Shown here: piece by piece, positions 37,626 through 46,467 of the stretch
Layout of the letters: each line of letters begins with the position of its first letter
Position numbering within the stretch: the stretch's first letter is position 1
From: an uncultured Lachnospiraceae bacterium
GTDB lineage: Bacteria; Bacillota; Clostridia; Lachnospirales; Lachnospiraceae
Assembly: GCA_930972465.1 (NCBI GenBank)
Contig: CAKNHF010000020.1
Span: 1-53,602, forward strand
DNA length: 53,602 nt
Direction of reading: 5' to 3'
Notes under the pieces: model-generated
Seen by the model: the letters and a program-made list of their open reading frames with translations, nothing else
Told to the model about the DNA's origin: nothing
Database searches by the model: none
Position numbers and translations under genes: made by a program

Positions 37626-37807
37626 ACAATCTTTCCTTTCTTTACTGAACTGCCCCCGGCACTTACCTGCGCATCGGTACTGTCCGGTTTCTGCATTACG
37701 GATTTTATTGCATTAATCGTTTCGGGAATTAACAGTCTGAATTGACTTTAATACGAAAAATTCATTAAATACGGTCATATTATACAGCATGTTCCCGGAA
37801 AATAAAA
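37626..37807 (-). promoter_or_regulatory. rho leader with candidate promoter
   Basis: A consensus -10 TATAAT (37779-37784) with a poor -35 TTTTAT (37802-37807, spacer 17) lies about 150 bp before the rho start. The leader between holds no ORF. Rho genes often autoregulate through a leader where transcription can stop early; I see no strong hairpin, so this is only a possibility. Confidence 0.4.
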
Positions 37808-37823
37808 GCTTTTTTTCTTATTA

Positions 37824-37852
37824 TTGCGAAGAAACTTCAACAGTGATATGAT
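37824..37852 (+). promoter_or_regulatory. Promoter of the TIGR01212 radical SAM gene
   Basis: TTGCGA (37824-37829), 17-bp spacer, extended -10 TGATATGAT (core 37847-37852), about 75 bp before the ATG. It points away from rho. Confidence 0.7.
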
Positions 37853-37927
37853 AATCAGCGACAGAAACTTTTTCGCAGCCGGCTCACTGCCTCTGCTGCA
37901 GAAAAGTATTCAGAAAGGGGTGAAGGC

Positions 37928-38875
37928 ATGCCGTCCGGCAAAGATATTTCCCGTCGATGGGGCGAAAAACGCTATTATTCTCTGGATCATTTCCTCCGGA
38001 AGGAATACGGAGAAAAAGTTTATAAGATTACACTCAACGGCGGCATGACATGTCCCAACCGGGACGGCCGGGTGGGCACAGGCGGATGTATCTTCTGCAG
38101 TGCAAAGGGCTCCGGCGATTTTGCCGGTCCTGCTGCCATGCCGATCAGCGGACAGCTTGCCAGAGGGAAGCTGCAGCTGATGTCAAAACGTCCGGTCCAT
38201 TCGTATATCGCATATTTTCAGGCCTTTACAAATACGTATGCGCCTGTGGAATACCTGGAAAAAATTTTCATGGAGGCGATTTCCGATCCGGATGTGAAAA
38301 TCCTCTCCATCGCCACCCGTCCCGACTGCCTTGGGCCGGATGTGATGGAGCTTTTGAAACGACTGAACCGTGTGAAACCCGTATGGATCGAGCTGGGACT
38401 CCAGACAATCCATGCAGAAACAGCAGAATATATCCGGCGGGGCTATCCTCTCAGTATTTTTGATGCCGCGGTGCGGAATCTCCGGGCTGAGGGGATCCAG
38501 GTGATCGTTCATGTAATCCTCTTTCTGCCCGGAGAGACGGAAGAGATGATGCTTGACACGATCCGGTATCTCAACCGGTCCGATATTCAGGGGATCAAGC
38601 TCCAGCTTCTGCATATTCTTCGCGGGACGGATCTCGCGCGGGACTATGAACAGACGCCTTTTCATATTCCGGATATGGAAGAATACATTCGTCTGCTGGG
38701 CAGATGCATCAGCAGTCTGACCCCGGATATCGTCATTCACCGTCTGACCGGGGACGGCCCGAAAGATCTGCTCATCGCACCTCTGTGGACAGGTGCCAAG
38801 CGGACAGTTTTAAACCGGCTGAACCAGTATCTGAAAGAGAATGATATCTGGCAGGGAAAGGAGTATTATGGCTGA
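37928..38875 (+). CDS. TIGR01212 family radical SAM protein (YtqA/YhcC-like)
   Basis: A 315-residue protein with the distinctive family opening RRWGEKRYYSLDHFLRKEYG and the wide-spaced radical SAM motif CPNRDG...GGCIFC (Cys at about residues 42, 55 and 58), then the GGCIF-type block, YFQAFTNTYAP and VIVHVILFLPGE. The function is not known to me; relatives are widespread in Firmicutes and proteobacteria. The ATG follows AAGGGGTGA. Its end overlaps the start of the DUF4364 gene by 8 bp. Confidence 0.92.
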   Translation: MPSGKDISRRWGEKRYYSLDHFLRKEYGEKVYKITLNGGMTCPNRDGRVGTGGCIFCSAKGSGDFAGPAAMPISGQLARGKLQLMSKRPVHSYIAYFQAFTNTYAPVEYLEKIFMEAISDPDVKILSIATRPDCLGPDVMELLKRLNRVKPVWIELGLQTIHAETAEYIRRGYPLSIFDAAVRNLRAEGIQVIVHVILFLPGETEEMMLDTIRYLNRSDIQGIKLQLLHILRGTDLARDYEQTPFHIPDMEEYIRLLGRCISSLTPDIVIHRLTGDGPKDLLIAPLWTGAKRTVLNRLNQYLKENDIWQGKEYYG

Positions 38876-39380
38876 ATCATATACATTATATAAGCTGATC
38901 GTACTGTACATGCTGGACAGAGTGGATTTTCCTCTCACCACATCTCAGATCTCCGAGTTCATACTGGACAAGGGATACACATCATATTTCAAACTGCAGG
39001 AAACTCTGGGAGAACTGACAGAGTCAGATCTTCTGAGGGTAGAGACGACTCATAACAGAACACTCTATCATCTGACAGAAAACGGGGCCGAGACCATTCA
39101 TTTTTTCAGCAATAAAATATCTCCCGCAATCCGGCAGGACATCGATGATTTTCTGAAAGAAAAAAAATACGATCTCAAAGAGGAGGTTTCGGTAAAGGCC
39201 GACTATTATCTGAACACCAATCATGAATTTGAAGTGCGCTGTCAGATCGTGGAGGGCGGTTACAGTCTGATCGATCTTAGGATCACGGTCCCCACCGAAA
39301 AGGAGGCGGAGACCATCGCCAGCAGCTGGTCTCTGAAAAGCCAGGAAATATATACTTCACTGCTGACGGATCTTCTCTAG
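38868..39380 (+). CDS. DUF4364 family protein, predicted winged-helix regulator
   Basis: A 170-residue protein starting MAESYTLYKLIVLYMLDRV at ATG 38868, with AAGGAG upstream and an 8-bp overlap with the previous gene. The first 80 residues look like a winged helix-turn-helix of the PadR/MarR sort (TSQISEFILDKGYTSYFKLQ), the rest is a beta-rich domain. The family is restricted largely to Clostridia and is of unknown role. Its 3' end overlaps the convergent rarA gene by 24 bp. Confidence 0.88.
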   Translation: MAESYTLYKLIVLYMLDRVDFPLTTSQISEFILDKGYTSYFKLQETLGELTESDLLRVETTHNRTLYHLTENGAETIHFFSNKISPAIRQDIDDFLKEKKYDLKEEVSVKADYYLNTNHEFEVRCQIVEGGYSLIDLRITVPTEKEAETIASSWSLKSQEIYTSLLTDLL

Positions 39381-40673
39381 ATATTCGCGGATCGTTTTCT
39401 CGTATCCAAGACTGCCGGGTTCATAGAACCTGGCATCTTTTATCTCATCCGGAAGATACTGCTGCTTCACATAATGTCCCGGATAATCATGTGCATATTT
39501 ATATCCCGTGCCGCGCCCGAGCTCACGGGCTCCTTTGTAGTGTGCATCCCGCAGATGAGCCGGCACGGTCGTTCTGTTTTCCCGCACCGCTTTCTCTGCC
39601 GCAAATATCGCATTTGTCGCAGAATTGCTCTTGGGAGCCGACGCCACATAAGTTACAGCCTGAGACAGAATGATCTGAGCCTCCGGCATACCGATCCTTT
39701 CAACAGCCTGAGCTGCCGCCACGGCAACGGTAAGCGCCATCGGGTCAGCATTTCCCACATCCTCTGAGGCACAGATCATAATCCTCCTGGCAATAAACCT
39801 GATATCCTCCCCCGCACACAGCATCTTTGCCAGATAAAACACAGCCGCATCCGGATCTGATCCCCTCATGCTTTTAATGAATGCAGAAATTGTATCATAA
39901 TGATTATCTCCCTGCCTGTCGTAATTTACCACCCTCTTCTGAATACACTCTGAGGCAACATCAAGTGTAATATGTATCACACCGTCGTCTGATCTCTCCG
40001 TTGTCAGCACTCCCAGTTCAACCGCGTTTAATGCATTCCGTGCATCTCCTCCGGAAACATCCGCCAGAAAATCCAGCGCATCCTCATCAATCTGCGCCCT
40101 GAAGCTTCCCATTCCTTTCTCCGTATCGCTGACAGCGCGTTTCAGAATTGTTTTTATATCTTCCCGGTCAAGTTCCTTCAGCTCAAATATACTGGACCGG
40201 GACAGCAGAGCGCTGTTCACTTCAAAATAGGGGTTCTCTGTTGTTGCCCCGATCAGAGTGACCGTGCCGTCCTCGACAAACGGCAGGAGATAATCCTGCT
40301 GTCCTTTATTAAAGCGGTGAATCTCGTCAATGAAAAGAATCGTTTTCTTCCCGTACATTCCCTGAAGGTCTTTTGCTTCTTTCACAATCGCTTCCATGTC
40401 TTTTTTTCCCGCAACAGTTGCATTGATCTGCTTGAACTCTGCACTTGTCGTGTTTGCGATTACCTTCGCCAGCGTAGTCTTCCCCGTACCCGGTGGTCCG
40501 TAGAAAATAATGGATCCCAGTTTATCGGCTTTGATCGCTCTGTAAAGAAGCTTGTCCTTCCCTATGATGTGCTGCTGTCCCACTACTTCATCCAGCGTGG
40601 ACGGCCGCATCCTTGACGCGAGCGGCGACTCCTTTTTCTGATTTGTTTGTCTCATATAATCAAATAAATCCAT
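39357..40673 (-). CDS. rarA: Replication-associated recombination protein A (AAA ATPase)
   Basis: A 438-residue clamp-loader-like ATPase (MgsA/RarA/WRNIP1 family) that acts at stalled forks. Walker A GPPGTGKTT (59-67), Walker B LFIDEIHRF (about 108), the DDSMAMGS-like lid and the C-terminal tetramer domain with LRDAHYKGA and KYAHDYPGHYVKQQYLP. ATG at 40673 follows GGGAGG; the open frame runs 93 codons further upstream into tcdA and is not used. Last gene of a deacetylase-tcdA-rarA series. Confidence 0.95.
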   Translation of the reverse strand: MDLFDYMRQTNQKKESPLASRMRPSTLDEVVGQQHIIGKDKLLYRAIKADKLGSIIFYGPPGTGKTTLAKVIANTTSAEFKQINATVAGKKDMEAIVKEAKDLQGMYGKKTILFIDEIHRFNKGQQDYLLPFVEDGTVTLIGATTENPYFEVNSALLSRSSIFELKELDREDIKTILKRAVSDTEKGMGSFRAQIDEDALDFLADVSGGDARNALNAVELGVLTTERSDDGVIHITLDVASECIQKRVVNYDRQGDNHYDTISAFIKSMRGSDPDAAVFYLAKMLCAGEDIRFIARRIMICASEDVGNADPMALTVAVAAAQAVERIGMPEAQIILSQAVTYVASAPKSNSATNAIFAAEKAVRENRTTVPAHLRDAHYKGARELGRGTGYKYAHDYPGHYVKQQYLPDEIKDARFYEPGSLGYEKTIREYLEKIRQQ

Positions 40674-40729
40674 TTTGTTCCCTCCCTGACATCTGTCCGT
40701 GCCTTTCTTCAGTAATGTATCGTATCTTT

Positions 40730-41449
40730 TCAGCAGATCCCCGCCAGTTCCCGGATGACCTCTCCCGCGATCAGCAGTCCTGCTGCCGGAGGCACAAAAG
40801 AGATGCTGCCCGGAACAGCCCGCCGCGCACCGTTCTCCTCCCCGGAGGATCTGCCAGAGATGTCCACCGGTTTTTCTCTGGAATAAAGCACTTTCAGATG
40901 AAAAATGCCGCGTGCCTTCAGCTCTCTCCTCATGACACGGCAGAGGGGACACACACTGGTTCTGGAAATGTCATCGATCTCAAACATTTCCGGGTGCAGT
41001 TTGTTTCCGGTTCCCATACTGCTTATAACAGGGATGCCTTTTTCCAGCGCCGTCTGTACAATGGAAAGTTTTGCCGTCACAGTGTCCACCGCGTCGATAA
41101 TATAATCTTCGTCTCCCGTCATCACCTGCGCCACATTATCACTGAGGATAAAAGTCTCATATGTATTCACCTTTATCTCCGGATCAATGTCTCTGATCTT
41201 CTCCTTCATCACTTCTGTCTTATATCTTCCCACTGTGCTGTGAAGCGCAATGGACTGACGGTTGATATTTGTCACGGAAACAACATCATTGTCCACAATC
41301 GTCAAATGGCCCACGCCGCTTCTTGCCAGTGCTTCGATGCAGTGGGAGCCGACTCCCCCCACTCCAAACACAAGGACCGAAGCGTTTCTCAGGCGCTCCA
41401 TCCCTTCCCTCCCGATCAGCAGTTCTGTTCTCGTATATTCCTCTGACAT
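40730..41449 (-). CDS. tcdA: tRNA threonylcarbamoyladenosine dehydratase-like ThiF/E1 family protein
   Basis: A 239-residue E1-like ATP-binding protein (YgdL/TcdA family) that cyclises the t6A37 base of ANN-decoding tRNAs to ct6A. Features: FGVGGVGSHCIEALARSG (about 28-45), the DNDVVSVTNINRQ block, AVDTVTAK and the CPLCRVMRREL cysteines. ATG follows GGAGAA. It sits 56 bp upstream of rarA. Confidence 0.93.
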   Translation of the reverse strand: MSEEYTRTELLIGREGMERLRNASVLVFGVGGVGSHCIEALARSGVGHLTIVDNDVVSVTNINRQSIALHSTVGRYKTEVMKEKIRDIDPEIKVNTYETFILSDNVAQVMTGDEDYIIDAVDTVTAKLSIVQTALEKGIPVISSMGTGNKLHPEMFEIDDISRTSVCPLCRVMRRELKARGIFHLKVLYSREKPVDISGRSSGEENGARRAVPGSISFVPPAAGLLIAGEVIRELAGIC

Positions 41450-41472
41450 TTTTCTTCTCCGTTTTCTTAAAT

Positions 41473-42234
41473 TTATTCTATCAGCAGACGATCCGCGGTT
41501 ACAAACTCATATCCCTCCGCCTGAAGAATGTCTATGATCTGAAACGCGGCCTCCACCGAACTCATATAACAGTCATGCAGAAGAATGATATCATTTTCCT
41601 GCACATCCGTCACTACACTCCGCACGATTTCCTCTGTATTATCTGTTGTCCAGTCGAGAGGATCCACTGTCCATTTCACATAGAGTTTGTCAAGTTCCTC
41701 CGACAGCTCATCGGGGAACGCACCGAAAGGAGGTCGGACAAAAAGCACCTCCTCTCCTGTAATCTCTCTGATCAGGTTATCTGTCACAGCCAGTTCTCTG
41801 TGTGCGTCTTCCCTGTTCAAAGCAGACAGATCCACATGGTGGTACGTATGATTTCCGATAATATGCCCGTCTTCATGCATTTTCTCTACAATGTCCCGAT
41901 TGTTGTCCTTCTCGATATTCTCCCCTATCAGGAAGAAGGTCGCCCTGACATTCCTATCCCTCAGTCCCTCCAGGAGCACCGGAGTAGTCTCCGAATCCGG
42001 TCCGTCATCAAACGTCAGTGCCACCGCGCGCCCGGGTCCGTTCTGCCGGGATACCTGTTCTCCGTCATCCTCTTCTTCCTGGCCGCTCCCCGCCTCTCCA
42101 TATACAGAGAGAATGTCTTCTTTTATATATGATGACACAGGGAGAAACATCAGCAGATAAACAATTCCCAAAGCCTGCATCCATCGTTTCAGCTGTCCTC
42201 TCGTAATCCCTCTCCTCCGTCCGGCCCCGGGCAT
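41473..42234 (-). CDS. Polysaccharide deacetylase (NodB domain), membrane-anchored
   Basis: A 253-residue extracytoplasmic enzyme: basic N-terminus, one transmembrane segment (about 18-36), an acidic linker (47-60) and a NodB domain with the metal and catalytic motifs TFDDGPD (D76, D77), HTYHH (H129, H133), RPPFGAF (167-173) and LLHDC. It likely removes acetyl groups from peptidoglycan or another surface glycan. The ATG at 42234 lacks a good ribosome site, but an in-frame stop lies three codons upstream, so the start is either this or an internal ATG. Confidence 0.9.
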   Translation of the reverse strand: MPGAGRRRGITRGQLKRWMQALGIVYLLMFLPVSSYIKEDILSVYGEAGSGQEEEDDGEQVSRQNGPGRAVALTFDDGPDSETTPVLLEGLRDRNVRATFFLIGENIEKDNNRDIVEKMHEDGHIIGNHTYHHVDLSALNREDAHRELAVTDNLIREITGEEVLFVRPPFGAFPDELSEELDKLYVKWTVDPLDWTTDNTEEIVRSVVTDVQENDIILLHDCYMSSVEAAFQIIDILQAEGYEFVTADRLLIE

Positions 42235-42292
42235 TCTCTGTTATTCATATGCTGACGTTTCCTCCCTCATGCCGGAAATTTCCGTTTTGCCA

Positions 42293-43135
42293 TTATCTTG
42301 AAGATATATGGGTTTTTCTGTACTCAGACGGACTCATTTTCTTCTGTTTCTTGAATGCCTTGGAAAAATACAGATTGTTATCAAATCCTACGGAATACGC
42401 TATTGCGGAAACAGACAGATTCGTCTCTTTCAGGAGATGGCAGGCCTGCTTGATCCGGTATTCCGACAGGTACTCTTTCGGGGATTTATGCCTGTATGCC
42501 TGAAAAGAGCGGAAAAGATGACTCCTGCTGATTCCCACATAGGAGGCCACGTCCTCGACAGTGATCGGATAGGAATAATTTGTTCCGATATATGTCTCTG
42601 CCTTTTCCACATAAATCATCTGTGCATCCTTTTCCTGCTCCTCTCGCCCGGAATAATGCATGAAGACCGCCAGAAGACTGTACAGGGCACCCGCCATGGC
42701 TACTGTAGCCTCATATGTGTTTCCTTTTACCTCGTAAATGTGTTCGAGGCCTGTTTTTATTTTGTCCCCCGGAATCTTCCCTTTCCGTATATACGGTGTC
42801 TCCCTTGTAAATTCCGTACTGCGGATGATCGATCCCGCATCGGTTCCCATAAACCCGGCCCATGCATACTCCCAGGGTTCATTTCTGTCCGCATAGTACT
42901 CCACTTCCTCTCCCGGAAATATAATAAAAGTATCTCCTGCCTCCAGCCTCCAGACATTATCTCCGTAAGAATAGTACCCGCTCCCGGAAAGCACATGATG
43001 AATACAGTAATGATCCCTCACTCCGGGTCCCCACTGATATTCCGGTTCGCATTTCTGATATCCAACATTATACACGGAAAGTGAATTCAGCAGATCTTCT
43101 CCTACTTTATATGAATGCTTATAAGAATCCGACAT
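42293..43135 (-). CDS. AraC family transcriptional regulator, divergent from galKT
   Basis: A 280-residue regulator with an N-terminal cupin sensor domain (about 30-150; GVRDHYCIHHVLSGSG and AGDTFIIFPGEE) and two helix-turn-helix motifs at the C-terminus (about 185-275; ISRSHLFRSFQ and YSVGFDNNLYFSKAFKK). The layout is that of sugar-responsive activators. It is transcribed away from galK across a 190-bp region, so control of galactose use is the natural guess. GGGAGA precedes the ATG. Confidence 0.92.
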   Translation of the reverse strand: MSDSYKHSYKVGEDLLNSLSVYNVGYQKCEPEYQWGPGVRDHYCIHHVLSGSGYYSYGDNVWRLEAGDTFIIFPGEEVEYYADRNEPWEYAWAGFMGTDAGSIIRSTEFTRETPYIRKGKIPGDKIKTGLEHIYEVKGNTYEATVAMAGALYSLLAVFMHYSGREEQEKDAQMIYVEKAETYIGTNYSYPITVEDVASYVGISRSHLFRSFQAYRHKSPKEYLSEYRIKQACHLLKETNLSVSAIAYSVGFDNNLYFSKAFKKQKKMSPSEYRKTHISSR

Positions 43136-43325
43136 AATCTTCTCCCTTCTCTTTTTGCCGCATATGTCAGAACCATTATATCTCCTGCGCGCACTACACG
43201 CAACATTTTTACATATTTTTGCACGTATTTTTTATATACTGTATCACTGCGTCAGATATATAATAGTACTAGAAATCCGGATACGATTTATCTATTTTTC
43301 ACAATTCATTGAGGAGGAAATCAGA
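43136..43325 (+). promoter_or_regulatory. araC-galK intergenic control region with phased T-tracts
   Basis: A consensus -10 TATAAT (43259-43264) lacks a recognisable -35, as expected of an activator-dependent promoter; the leader to galK would be about 55 nt. Upstream, three AC[A/G]T(A)T5-6 units begin at 43203, 43211 and 43223, placing T-tracts roughly one helical turn apart, which suggests bent DNA and possible AraC-type binding sites. Exact operators are not identified. Confidence 0.5.
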
Positions 43326-44498
43326 ATGAAAAAAAAGTTATTTGACAAATTTGCTGAACTTTTCGGGAATGCGGACGGTGCCCACTTCTATTTTTCACCG
43401 GGACGCGTCAATCTCATCGGAGAGCACACAGACTACAACGGCGGACATGTTTTTCCCTGCGCTCTGACAATCGGTACATACGGAGCTGCCCGCAGAAGAG
43501 ATGACCGTCTGATACATTTCTACTCTATGAATCTGGATTCTTTCGGAGTCGTAGAAGCATCACTCGATGATCTGAGCAATAAAAAGGAGTACAACTGGGC
43601 AAATTATCCGCTGGGTGTTGTATGGGCTTTCAGTGAGAAAGGATATAAGCTCGATAACGGCTTCGATATGGTGATCTGGGGAAATATTCCGAATGGTTCC
43701 GGCCTTTCCTCTTCTGCTTCTCTTGAAGTACTCACCGGAGTCATTCTGACGGATCTGTACGGGATCGATTCTCTCAGCATGACGGATCTTGCTCTCATCG
43801 GGCAGTACTCAGAGAACAACTTTAATGGCTGCAACTGCGGAATCATGGATCAGTTTGCAGTTGCCATGGGCAAAAAAGACAATGCCATCTTCCTTGATAC
43901 AAATACAATGAAGTATGAATACGCTCCGATCGTACTTGAGGATGCAAAGATCATCATTACAAACAGCAAGGTCAAGCACAGTCTGGTCGACTCTGCATAC
44001 AATGACAGACGTCAGGAATGTGCGGACGCTCTTGCCGCTCTTCAGACTGAACTTGACATAAAAGCTCTGGGCGATCTCACACCGGATGAATTTGAGGCGC
44101 ACAAGGATCTTATCAAGGATCCGGTACAGCTCAGACGTGCAAAACACGCCGTCTATGAAAATCAGCGTACCATCGACGCTGTTGCAGCGCTGAGAGACGG
44201 TGACATCACAAAATTCGGCGAGCTGATGAATCAGTCTCACATCTCGCTTCGCGATGATTATGAGGTTTCCTGCGAAGAAATCGATATTCTTGTTGATCTG
44301 GCCTGGAAGATCCCCGGCGTAATCGGTTCCCGTATTACAGGCGGCGGATTTGGCGGATGTACGGTAAGCATCGTAAAAAATGATGCAGTCGATACATTCA
44401 TTGAAAGCATTGGAAAAACTTACAAAGAAAAAGTAGGACATGAAGCAGAATTTTATACCGTCGATATCGGCGACGGCGCTTCCCGCATCGACGAATAA
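43326..44498 (+). CDS. galK: Galactokinase
   Basis: Phosphorylates alpha-D-galactose to galactose-1-phosphate, second step of the Leloir pathway. The 390-residue GHMP kinase has the galactokinase signature GRVNLIGEHTDYNGG (26-40), the ATP loop PNGSGLSSSASLE (122-134) and the third motif RITGGGFGGCTV. ATG at 43326 follows AGGAGG; the open frame upstream crosses the promoter region. galT follows after 91 bp; galE and galM are not in the window. Confidence 0.97.
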   Translation: MKKKLFDKFAELFGNADGAHFYFSPGRVNLIGEHTDYNGGHVFPCALTIGTYGAARRRDDRLIHFYSMNLDSFGVVEASLDDLSNKKEYNWANYPLGVVWAFSEKGYKLDNGFDMVIWGNIPNGSGLSSSASLEVLTGVILTDLYGIDSLSMTDLALIGQYSENNFNGCNCGIMDQFAVAMGKKDNAIFLDTNTMKYEYAPIVLEDAKIIITNSKVKHSLVDSAYNDRRQECADALAALQTELDIKALGDLTPDEFEAHKDLIKDPVQLRRAKHAVYENQRTIDAVAALRDGDITKFGELMNQSHISLRDDYEVSCEEIDILVDLAWKIPGVIGSRITGGGFGGCTVSIVKNDAVDTFIESIGKTYKEKVGHEAEFYTVDIGDGASRIDE

Positions 44499-44522
44499 AC
44501 TGCTCTCAACTTATGGCTGTAA

Positions 44523-44552
44523 CAGAGGGCGGACAGATATGTCTGCCCTCTG
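44523..44552 (+). other. Stable hairpin between galK and galT
   Basis: CAGAGGGCGGACA (44523-44535) and TGTCTGCCCTCTG (44540-44552) form a 13-bp stem (one G-U) capped by GATA. No U tract follows, so it is probably an mRNA stability or processing element that sets the galK to galT ratio rather than a terminator. Confidence 0.75.
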
Positions 44553-44589
44553 CGGTATAAAACAATTATTATGAACGGAGGAAACGGCT

Positions 44590-46080
44590 ATGCTCTACGA
44601 AGCAATCAAAAAACTGGTGCAGTACGGAATCGACACCGGACTCACCCCGGAATCAGAACGCATCTATACTACCAATCTCATTCTCGATGTAATGAAGGAG
44701 GATGAATATGAGGACGTAGACTGCGACCTGAGCAATATCGTCCTGGAAGACGTACTCGGCGAGCTTCTTGACGAAGCAGTACAGAAGGGACTGATAGAGG
44801 ACAGCGTTACATACAGAGATCTTTTTGACACACGTCTCATGAACTGTCTGATGCCCCGTCCGTCACAGATCCAGGAAAGATTCTGGAAGGAATACGAGAA
44901 ATCTCCGCAGGATGCGACCGCTTACTACTACAAGCTGAGCCAGGACAGCGATTATATTCGCCGTTATCGTATTAAAAAAGACCGCAAATGGACTGTAGAC
45001 ACAGAATACGGAACACTGGACATTACAATCAACCTCTCCAAACCGGAAAAAGATCCAAAAGCCATTGCGGCAGCCGGAAAGGCAAAATCAGCTTCCTACC
45101 CGAAATGCCAGCTCTGTATGGAAAACGAGGGATACGCGGGGCGCACTAATCATCCGGCAAGAGAAAATCACAGAATCATCCCGATCCAGATCCAGGGAAG
45201 CAAATGGGGATTCCAGTATTCTCCGTATGTATATTACAATGAGCACTGCATCGTGTTCAATGGAGAGCACATCCCGATGAAAATTGACAGGAAAGCATTT
45301 GCGAAGCTTTTCGATTTCATTAAGCTGTTCCCCCACTATTTCCTGGGATCCAACGCGGATCTCCCGATCGTAGGCGGCTCTATTCTGAGCCATGACCACT
45401 TCCAGGGTGGTAATTATACTTTTGCCATGGCGAAAGCTCCGATTATAGAGAACTTTACCGTCGCAGGCTATGAGGATGTCACAGCAGGCATCGTAAAATG
45501 GCCGCTCTCTGTTATCCGTCTTCAGAGTGCGGACGTAGAGAGGATCATTGATCTCGCCGACCATATTCTGACCAAGTGGCGCGACTATACAGATGAGGCT
45601 GCATTTATCTTTGCCGAGACAGACGGAACACCGCACAATACGATTACTCCTATTGCGCGCAAACGCGGCGATCTGTATGAGCTTGACCTGACGCTCCGCA
45701 ACAACATCACCACAGACGAGCATCCTCTGGGTGTATATCATCCTCATGCAAAACTTCACCACATCAAGAAGGAAAACATCGGCCTGATCGAAGTCATGGG
45801 ACTTGCCGTACTTCCCGCACGTCTGAAAGGCGAAATGGAACTTCTGAAAGAATACATTCTTGAAGGGAAGGACATCCGCAGCAACGAACAGATCGAGAAG
45901 CATGCGGACTGGGTAGATGAGTTCCTTCCGAACTATCCGGATGTCAATGCAGACAACATCGAGCACATCCTGGAACAGGAAGTCGGAAAAGTCTTCTGCC
46001 AGGTACTCGAGGACGCCGGAGTCTACAAATGCACTCCCGAAGGCCTGGAAGCCTTCCACCGCTTCATCAGCGTCCTGTAA
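44590..46080 (+). CDS. galT: UTP/UDP-glucose-hexose-1-phosphate uridylyltransferase, class II GalT
   Basis: Swaps galactose-1-phosphate with the glucose-1-phosphate of UDP-glucose. The 496-residue chain is the Gram-positive GalT type, unrelated in overall length to the 350-residue E. coli enzyme: long helical N-terminus, CQLCMENEGY near residue 175, the active-site-like ILSHDHFQGG, and HPHAKLHHIKKENIGLIEVMG late in the chain. ATG follows GGAGG. It ends the gal operon, with a terminator 36 bp beyond. Confidence 0.95.
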   Translation: MLYEAIKKLVQYGIDTGLTPESERIYTTNLILDVMKEDEYEDVDCDLSNIVLEDVLGELLDEAVQKGLIEDSVTYRDLFDTRLMNCLMPRPSQIQERFWKEYEKSPQDATAYYYKLSQDSDYIRRYRIKKDRKWTVDTEYGTLDITINLSKPEKDPKAIAAAGKAKSASYPKCQLCMENEGYAGRTNHPARENHRIIPIQIQGSKWGFQYSPYVYYNEHCIVFNGEHIPMKIDRKAFAKLFDFIKLFPHYFLGSNADLPIVGGSILSHDHFQGGNYTFAMAKAPIIENFTVAGYEDVTAGIVKWPLSVIRLQSADVERIIDLADHILTKWRDYTDEAAFIFAETDGTPHNTITPIARKRGDLYELDLTLRNNITTDEHPLGVYHPHAKLHHIKKENIGLIEVMGLAVLPARLKGEMELLKEYILEGKDIRSNEQIEKHADWVDEFLPNYPDVNADNIEHILEQEVGKVFCQVLEDAGVYKCTPEGLEAFHRFISVL

Positions 46081-46115
46081 AAAGCACCTGATATACTGAG
46101 TGAGTAACTCTCATA

Positions 46116-46174
46116 TTCCGAGAGGGACGTCCCCATCTATTATAGTTGCGGACATCCCTCCCGGAATTTTCTTT
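46116..46174 (+). terminator. Intrinsic terminator of galKT
   Basis: The TTCCGAGAGGGACGTCC arm (46116-46132) pairs with the GGACATCCCTCCCGGAA arm (46150-46166), a long stem with few mismatches, followed by TTTTCTTT on the plus strand. Confidence 0.85.
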
Positions 46175-46239
46175 CCAGAAGTCAGCCACCCTCTCAGGGT
46201 TTTCCTCTCGGAGTCAGAAAACAGTTATCTCGAAAACCT

Positions 46240-46450
46240 TTCGGGAACGACGGTCATGTGGTCCCGGCGACTAGCGAAAGTCAAAGAAAATGTTAAAGCC
46301 CGGAAAACTGGTGTTAATCTTAAGAACAACACTGTCTGAGCGACAGCGAGTTGTGTTGTTCTTAAGATTGCATTTAACCAGTTTTCCGGGCTTTTAGATT
46401 TTCTTAACTTTCGGAACCGGAGCCGGATCCACCTGACTGCCGTTCCCGAA
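46240..46450. repeat. 211-bp imperfect palindrome, possible MITE or structured RNA
   Basis: The whole stretch is one nested inverted repeat. Matching arms from outside in: TCGGGAACG (46241-46249) with 46441-46449; CGAAAGT (46275-46281) with 46407-46413; AAGAAAAT (46284-46291) with 46398-46405; a 17-bp perfect arm (46295-46311) with 46378-46394; a second 17-bp perfect arm (46316-46332) with 46353-46369; an apical TGTC/GACA hairpin at 46333-46345. Weaker similarity continues outward: GGAGTC at 46210-46215 mirrors GACTCC at 46478-46483, inside the fumarase gene. It lies between convergent genes, has no ORF and no recognised target-site duplication. It could be a non-autonomous mobile repeat, a bidirectional terminator remnant or a structured RNA. 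Confidence 0.85.
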
Positions 46451-46467
46451 TACGTTTTTAGAAGAAA

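Noticed and set aside
45088-46059. 323-codon open frame on the minus strand inside galT
   Set aside because: Antisense to galT with no ribosome site; galT motifs are clear.
46100-46339. 79-codon open frame after galT
   Set aside because: It runs across the gal terminator and one arm of the palindrome, lacks a ribosome site and resembles no protein.
46240-46450. CRISPR array or retron at the palindrome
   Set aside because: There are no repeated units with spacers and no reverse transcriptase or cas gene nearby; the symmetry is a single inverted repeat.
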